Shown here: positions 33,761 to 38,381 of the stretch, piece after piece
Position numbering within the stretch: position 1 is the first letter of the stretch
Layout: each line of letters starts with the position of its first letter
NCBI GenBank assembly: GCA_900540005.1
Contig: UQEM01000007.1
Coordinates: 1-38,381 of the forward strand
DNA length: 38,381 bases
Direction of reading: 5' to 3'
Source of the DNA: an uncultured Ruminococcus sp.
Lineage (GTDB): Bacteria > Bacillota > Clostridia > Oscillospirales > Ruminococcaceae
Notes under the pieces: generated by a model
The model's database searches: none
What the model was told of the DNA's origin: nothing
What the model saw: only the letters and a program-made list of their open reading frames with translations
Position numbers and translations under genes: made by a program

Positions 33761-35287
33761 CTATTCCGACCAGTATTTTCGGTCGAGACTTCTGAATTGA
33801 GCCGCGGCGGCAACGTGTGGCTTGCGGATAACTTCCGAGCCGTCTATGTCGGCGATAGTCCGCGCAACTTTGAGGATCCTGTCGTAGGCTCTCGCGCTAA
33901 GACCGAGACGGTCAAAGACGCTGTGCATTATTTTCTCTGCGCCATCGTCCATAGGACAAAATTCCTGAAGTTTGTCGGGAGTAATGAGCGCGTTGCAGGT
34001 TATGGCAGTTCCCTTGAAGCGCTGCTCCTGAATTTTTCTTGCGGCAATTACGCGCTCACGGATAGAGGCAGAGGATTCTTCCTTGACTTTTGAGGACAGG
34101 TCGTCGAACTCTACGGGCGCGACTTCTATGTGCAGGTCGAAACGGTCGAGCAGCGGCCCCGAGATTTTTGATAAATAAGCCGAGACCTTTTGCTTTGAGC
34201 AGATACACTTTCTTTTCGGGTGACCGTAATATCCGCACGGGCACGGATTCATCGCGCCGATAAGCATTATCGTACACGGATACGTGACTGTGCCCGAGGC
34301 TCGCGCAATAGTGACCTTTCTGTCCTCAAGCGGCTGGCGGAGGATTTCGAGGGTCTTGCGGTCGAATTCCGCAAGTTCGTCAAGAAACAGCAGTCCGTTG
34401 TGGGCAAGTGAAACCTCTCCGGGGTGCGGTATAGTTCCGCCGCCTGCGAGACCTGCCGCCGAAATTGTGTGATGCGGTGAGCGGAAAGGCCTCTTTGTTA
34501 TTATTGGCATTTCGGGCGACAGTAAACCTGATATCGAGTGAATTTTTGTGGTTTCAAGTGCCTCCTCGAAGGTCAGGGGCGGCAGGATCGAGGGCATTCT
34601 CTTGGCAAGCATACTTTTTCCGCTGCCGGGCGAACCTATCAGCAGTGCATTGTGACCTCCTGCGGCGGCTATTTCAAGTGCCTTTTTCGCCGACTGCTGA
34701 CCGCGGACGTCCGAGAAGTCGAGGACCTCGTTGTATGCTGCATCGGGCGGAGCAAAATGCGGCGCAGGCGAGAGTTTTTTCTCGTTCCGGAAGTGCAGGA
34801 TAAGTTCCTCGGCATTGCTTACTGCGTAAATGTCGATACCGTCGATAACGGAAGCCTCGGCTGCGTTGTCGTTCGGGACGAAAACGGATCTTATGCCGAG
34901 TTCGCGTGCAAGCATGACCATTGGCAGAACTCCGTTTATTCTTCGGATATCACCGTTGAGCGATATCTCGCCGATGAACGAGCAGCCGTCCGTGGGCACA
35001 TCTATGAGCCGCATGGCTTCAAGAACCGCCATAAAAATAGCCATATCGTGGACCGAGCCGCTCTTTCGCGTATCTGCCGGAGCAAGATTTACCATGACCG
35101 AGGCCACGGGAAAGCTTATGCTGCATGATCTCAGCGCGGCACGGATTCGCTCGCGGCTTTCCTTGACGACCGTGTCCGGCAGACCAACAATGTCAAACTG
35201 AGGATTTCCGCGGCTGATATCTATTTCAACGTCAACGGGAAAGGCATTCAGCCCGAAAAGCCCGAGACTTGATATTTTAGCAAACAT
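33761..35287 (-). CDS. yifB: YifB/ComM-family Mg-chelatase-like AAA ATPase
   Basis: Protein of 508 residues with an N-terminal ChlI/Lon-like domain (about 20-140, FDIVGLPDTVVKESRERIRA, NLAPADTRKSGS), an AAA core with Walker A IGSPGSGKSML (218-225 centre) and Walker B LLFLDELAEF, a zinc-type cysteine cluster (NPCPCGYYGHPKRKCICS), and a C-terminal Mg-chelatase domain (GLSARAYDRILKVARTIAD). The characterised relative ComM is a hexameric helicase promoting branch migration during natural transformation. Despite the name it is not involved in chlorophyll or cobalamin synthesis. Start 35287 has GGAGG upstream and gives the canonical MFAKISSLGLFGL. Confidence 0.94.
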   Translation of the reverse strand: MFAKISSLGLFGLNAFPVDVEIDISRGNPQFDIVGLPDTVVKESRERIRAALRSCSISFPVASVMVNLAPADTRKSGSVHDMAIFMAVLEAMRLIDVPTDGCSFIGEISLNGDIRRINGVLPMVMLARELGIRSVFVPNDNAAEASVIDGIDIYAVSNAEELILHFRNEKKLSPAPHFAPPDAAYNEVLDFSDVRGQQSAKKALEIAAAGGHNALLIGSPGSGKSMLAKRMPSILPPLTFEEALETTKIHSISGLLSPEMPIITKRPFRSPHHTISAAGLAGGGTIPHPGEVSLAHNGLLFLDELAEFDRKTLEILRQPLEDRKVTIARASGTVTYPCTIMLIGAMNPCPCGYYGHPKRKCICSKQKVSAYLSKISGPLLDRFDLHIEVAPVEFDDLSSKVKEESSASIRERVIAARKIQEQRFKGTAITCNALITPDKLQEFCPMDDGAEKIMHSVFDRLGLSARAYDRILKVARTIADIDGSEVIRKPHVAAAAQFRSLDRKYWSE

Positions 35288-35320
35288 ACTGTCGCCTCCG
35301 TGATGAAGTAATATACATAC

Positions 35321-35349
35321 ATTATAGCATATATGCTCGAAAAAGGCAA
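35321..35349 (-). promoter_or_regulatory. Promoter for yifB
   Basis: On the minus strand: TTGCCT (35344-35349), a 17-base spacer and TATAAT (35321-35326) with extended TGC. Confidence 0.7.
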
Positions 35350-35373
35350 CAAAAACCACAATTGTAAATAATT

Positions 35374-35417
35374 GAAAAAAATAAGGCAATACCGGCGCGT
35401 TTATGCGGTATTGCCTT
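35374..35417 (-). terminator. Intrinsic terminator after GH3 gene
   Basis: AAGGCAATACCG (35383-35394) and CGGTATTGCCTT (35406-35417) form a perfect 12-bp stem; on the minus strand it is followed by TATTTTTTTCAAT. It lies 8 bases beyond the stop. Confidence 0.9.
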
Positions 35418-35424
35418 GATTTTA

Positions 35425-38178
35425 TTATGAAAGCGAGATTTCAAGGAGCATAAGTCCGCCCGGGAGAGTTATTCTCAGCTCGCCTGTGTCGGGAAGTCCC
35501 TGCGGCAGGGGAGCGGTGAAGCTTCCGATATCGTTCTTGCCGTCTGAACTTGGAATGCTCATTTTAAACGAAATATCGCCGACTGAAAGTTCAGCCTCGC
35601 AGTCGCCGACAAAAGCCGAGACTTTGAGCGTTACGAAGGTTTTACCCGAGAAGTTTACTCCGCCGTAAACTGCAAAAGCGTCCCAGCCATTGGGTACTAT
35701 GTAATGCTGAGCGGCTTTTCGCGAGTAGCTTATCCCAAGGTTATTGCCCTTGTCGAAACTCTGCGCCTCGAACGAATCACCGCGGAGCGATATTTTCTCT
35801 CCGCTTATGTGGAGTTCGGCTGTGAGACGGATATCCTGTGATGAAGCTCCTGCAAAGAATGTGTAACTGCCGTCCTCAACTATCATTTTTCCGCTGTGGG
35901 TATCGTAGATACGCAGAATATGTTCGGGAACTTCAAGCCTGACTGTGCGGGTTTCGCCAGCGCCGATGTGAACTCTTGCAAATCCGCAGAGTTTCTTTAT
36001 CGGGCGGGTAACTTCCGAATCTTTGAGCGTGAAGTAGAGCTGTACGACTTCATCGCCGTCAGTATCGGAGATGTTTTTGACGCTCAGCTCAGCGGAAACT
36101 CCACCGTCTGCATTTTCTGAAAGTGTAAGACCACTGTACTCGAACGCCGAATATGAGAGTCCGTAGCCGAAAGGATAGAGCGGCTTTCCCTTGAAGTACA
36201 TATAAGTAGTACCGCCGTTTTCAATGTCATAGTTCATTATATCGGGCAGGTCGTGTTCGCTCCTGTACCATGTAAGCGGCAGACGTGCGGCAGGATTGTT
36301 CTTTCCGCTTATGGTCCTTGCCGCAGCAGTTCCGAGATGTGCTCCTGCATGAGAACTCCATAAAACTGCGGGGAGTTTCTCGTTTTCGCTGCATATCGAG
36401 TACGGATAGCTTGAGATCAGCAGCATGACGGTATTGCTGTTTGCGGCATGAAGCTTTTCAGCCATGCCCTCCTGAATATTGAGTTTCAGAGACTCGCGGT
36501 CAAAGCACTCCTTAGCTACCTGAACGGGATAATTGCCTGTACAGTATATTACAGTCGAACACTCTGATGCGAGTTTCTTGGCGCGCTCCTCACCGTGGCT
36601 TACGGTCTCGACAGTAAAGAGAACTGCGTCCGAAACAGCTTTTTCACCCGTGTAGGAGAGTTTTCCGTCATTGCCGCAGGTAAGGCGGTTATGACCGAGA
36701 TACTCCTCAATGATGATCCCGTTTTCGGTTTCTTTCAGATTAAAGGTCTCGTGTGTGAACCAGTCGAAGATCGTGCGGTTATTCAGTCTGAACGAACCGT
36801 CAAGGTCATCTGCATACCGCTTGTATTTTACAGAGAAGAAGTTTATCCAGTTTTCGCCCCAGTCCTGAAGCTCAAAAAGTTCGCTCCCGGAAACTGTATC
36901 CGCATCGGCGGCAATAGAGCCGTCCTCCTTGACGGAGAGATATTTTCCGTTTGAAGCCTTAATGCTGACTATGTCCCAAAGACTGTCGCTGATAATCTCA
37001 CATTCGGGGAATTCCTTTTCTAAGCCTGCTTTTACGGAGACTGCATCGCGGAAAGTTCCCGTGTACCAGTCGCGCAGGTTTTCATCGGCAAGAGGGCCGC
37101 AGACCGCAAGCTTTCCCTTGGGATCTTTAAGCGGAAGAAGTCCGTCATTTTTCAGCAGGACCATTTGCTCGCAGGCAGCACGCAGATTTACTTCCCGTGA
37201 GGTGTCACAGTCAACGATACTCTTGTTTATCGAGTCATACGGGCAGTCGTCAGCGAACTGACCAAGCTTGAATCTGGCATAGAGTGTGTTCCTGAGAGAA
37301 GCGTCTATCTCCTCCTCGGTGAGCAGTCCCTTTTCGAGAGCCTTTTCGGCAGCTACGTGGACTGTACTGTCGAGGTCTGTCATGGTGTCGCAGCCTGCTT
37401 TTATTGCATCAGCAAGAGCCTCGGAGTACGAGGAGCAGTATTTGTGAGCCTTAACAGTCTGTGAAAAATCCTCGCCGTCTGTGACTGCAAACCACAGTCC
37501 CCACTTGTCTTTCAGTATCGACTGGACTTCAGGATTGCACAGCGCAGGGATTCCGTTTACTTCGTTGTAGGCGGTCATAATGCTCTTTGCGCCGCCGTTT
37601 ACAATAGCATTTCTGAATGCCGCATAGTAGTATTCATACTTGAGTCGGAGCGGCACAACGGAATTGCAGCTTGAGCGGTGAAGCTCGTTGTTGTTGGCGC
37701 AGAAGTGCTTGAGGGTCGGGATAGTCTTGAGGTAAGTGCCGTTGTCTGCCGCCATTGATTTTGTGTATGCGGCAGTCATTTCGCCTGCGAGGAAAACGTC
37801 CTCGCCATAGGCTTCCTCAGTTCTGCCCCAGCGTGGATCGCGTTCCATATCGACTGTCGGGCCCCATACGCAGAGATTTGATGTCTTTTTCTCGTTATAG
37901 TATGCGCGGCACTCGTTTCCTGCGATCTCACCGAGTTCGGACATAAGTTCGGTGTCAAAGGTGGACGCCATTCCGATCGGCTGAGGGAAAGCCGTTGAAT
38001 AGTGTTCATCGTCACGTCCCACGAAACCTCTTGCAACCTCTGTTCCGATGTAAAATTCGCCCATGTTAAGCCTCGGGACAGCGTGGTGGTGAGTGGAAAG
38101 GAGAGAGAGCTTTTCGCTCAGAGTAAGCTTCTCCACAAGCTCGCCTGCAAGCTCGTAGAATTTGTCGTTTTTGTTCAT
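35425..38178 (-). CDS. Glycoside hydrolase family 3 with inserted and C-terminal modules
   Basis: A cytoplasmic GH3 enzyme of 917 residues with no signal peptide, probably a beta-glucosidase or beta-xylosidase acting on imported oligosaccharides. The N-terminal barrel has DMERDPRWGRTEEAYGED, TLKHFCANNNELHR and the probable nucleophile Asp234 in WFAVTDGEDFSQT. The second domain is interrupted at about 401-527 by a beta-trefoil/fascin-like module (SIKASNGKYLSVKEDGSI), then resumes (VIYCTGNYP, LPLTWYRSEHDLP, YPFGYGLSYSAFEYSG). A fibronectin-III-like domain (about 690-790) and a C-terminal CBM6-like beta-sandwich (about 800-917) follow. ATG 38178 follows AAAGGAG; upstream in-frame codons overlap the promoter. 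It is monocistronic, with its own promoter and terminator. Confidence 0.92.
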   Translation of the reverse strand: MNKNDKFYELAGELVEKLTLSEKLSLLSTHHHAVPRLNMGEFYIGTEVARGFVGRDDEHYSTAFPQPIGMASTFDTELMSELGEIAGNECRAYYNEKKTSNLCVWGPTVDMERDPRWGRTEEAYGEDVFLAGEMTAAYTKSMAADNGTYLKTIPTLKHFCANNNELHRSSCNSVVPLRLKYEYYYAAFRNAIVNGGAKSIMTAYNEVNGIPALCNPEVQSILKDKWGLWFAVTDGEDFSQTVKAHKYCSSYSEALADAIKAGCDTMTDLDSTVHVAAEKALEKGLLTEEEIDASLRNTLYARFKLGQFADDCPYDSINKSIVDCDTSREVNLRAACEQMVLLKNDGLLPLKDPKGKLAVCGPLADENLRDWYTGTFRDAVSVKAGLEKEFPECEIISDSLWDIVSIKASNGKYLSVKEDGSIAADADTVSGSELFELQDWGENWINFFSVKYKRYADDLDGSFRLNNRTIFDWFTHETFNLKETENGIIIEEYLGHNRLTCGNDGKLSYTGEKAVSDAVLFTVETVSHGEERAKKLASECSTVIYCTGNYPVQVAKECFDRESLKLNIQEGMAEKLHAANSNTVMLLISSYPYSICSENEKLPAVLWSSHAGAHLGTAAARTISGKNNPAARLPLTWYRSEHDLPDIMNYDIENGGTTYMYFKGKPLYPFGYGLSYSAFEYSGLTLSENADGGVSAELSVKNISDTDGDEVVQLYFTLKDSEVTRPIKKLCGFARVHIGAGETRTVRLEVPEHILRIYDTHSGKMIVEDGSYTFFAGASSQDIRLTAELHISGEKISLRGDSFEAQSFDKGNNLGISYSRKAAQHYIVPNGWDAFAVYGGVNFSGKTFVTLKVSAFVGDCEAELSVGDISFKMSIPSSDGKNDIGSFTAPLPQGLPDTGELRITLPGGLMLLEISLS

Positions 38179-38209
38179 TTTAAACTCCTTTATGGCAATA
38201 TTTACATAC

Positions 38210-38238
38210 ATTATACAGTGTCGGCTGCGGTATGTCAA
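38210..38238 (-). promoter_or_regulatory. Perfect-consensus promoter for GH3 gene
   Basis: On the minus strand: TTGACA (38233-38238), a 17-base spacer and TATAAT (38210-38215). The transcript would start about 25 bases before the start codon. Confidence 0.88.
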
Positions 38239-38254
38239 TAAGAATTTTTCTCAC

Positions 38255-38290
38255 AAAAAAGAACTGCCGCAGCTCAGGCGACAGTTCTTT
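38255..38290 (-). terminator. Intrinsic terminator of a minus-strand gene beyond the contig
   Basis: AAAGAACTG (38258-38266) pairs with CAGTTCTTT (38282-38290), with a further short inner helix; on the minus strand a T-run follows. It implies a minus-strand gene ending near 38300-38333 or just off the contig. Too little sequence remains to identify it. Confidence 0.8.
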
Positions 38291-38333
38291 CATTATGAAG
38301 AAGAAAGGAATTAGGGAGTGTTGACACTAAGAT

Positions 38334-38381
38334 CTGTCTCTTATACACATCTGACGCTGCCGACGAATAGCCTTGTGTAGA
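38334..38381. other. Nextera read-through adapter with index (non-genomic)
   Basis: The mosaic end CTGTCTCTTATACACATCT (38334-38352) is followed by the adapter GACGCTGCCGACGA (38353-38366), an 8-base index ATAGCCTT (38367-38374) and GTGTAGA, the start of the P5-side adapter. This is a library artefact. Confidence 0.97.

Noticed and set aside
34538..35128. 196-residue frame on the + strand
   Set aside because: It is antisense to the conserved YifB coding region, whose motifs are unambiguous on the minus strand.

Overview
The window looks like a chromosomal contig from a low-to-mid GC Gram-positive anaerobe, most probably a gut or rumen Ruminococcus relative. The sequence signs are near-consensus sigma-A promoters with 17-bp spacers, strong AGGAGG-type ribosome binding sites, a secreted protein with a Thr/Ser-rich linker and a C-terminal type I dockerin (the cellulosome anchoring module), a cytoplasmic GH3 glycosidase, and many short intergenic hairpins. 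Both contig ends carry Illumina Nextera adapter sequence (1-14 and 38334-38381). They are not genomic, and the first gene is cut by the end.

Layout. 16-5452 (+): phosphate uptake and sensing, pstC(partial)-pstA-pstB-phoU-phoB-phoR, with an internal promoter at the phoU/phoB junction. 5538-6747 (+): an HD-domain phosphohydrolase and an Rrf2-type regulator with a perfect-consensus promoter. 6808-14130 (-): a giant 1881-residue cytosolic signalling protein (EAL phosphodiesterase, degenerate GGDEFs, several PAS domains, hybrid histidine kinase and receiver) behind a structured leader, then a secreted transglutaminase-like dockerin protein. 14457-15734 (+): a PLP aminotransferase. 15802-21536 (+): a six-gene operon (FeoB-associated-type Cys-rich/HMA protein, small papain-like protein, trifunctional nucleotidyltransferase-cytidylyltransferase-PEP mutase, iron-type alcohol dehydrogenase, phosphonopyruvate decarboxylase, acyl-CoA thioesterase). 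21705-24074 (+): glmS and a nitroreductase. 24199-27648 (-): methionine/sulfur genes (metY-lysR, and a MetE-like methyltransferase with its own promoter). 27896-29293 (+): a SulP transporter. 29567-32343 (+): a VWA lipoprotein and a COG0523 GTPase with an altered metal motif. 32522-38178 (-): a RodA-type SEDS protein, a YifB/ComM-type AAA protein and a GH3 enzyme with extra modules.

The most notable system is the phosphonate operon. The three central enzymes would convert phosphoenolpyruvate to phosphonopyruvate, then phosphonoacetaldehyde, then 2-hydroxyethylphosphonate. The nucleotidyltransferase domains fused to PEP mutase suggest activation as a CMP-phosphonate for transfer to a glycan or lipid. 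No AEP transaminase and no transferase are seen here, so the end product is inferred. The operon leader carries a long inverted repeat and a second hairpin. No tRNA, rRNA, CRISPR array or intact insertion sequence was recognised.
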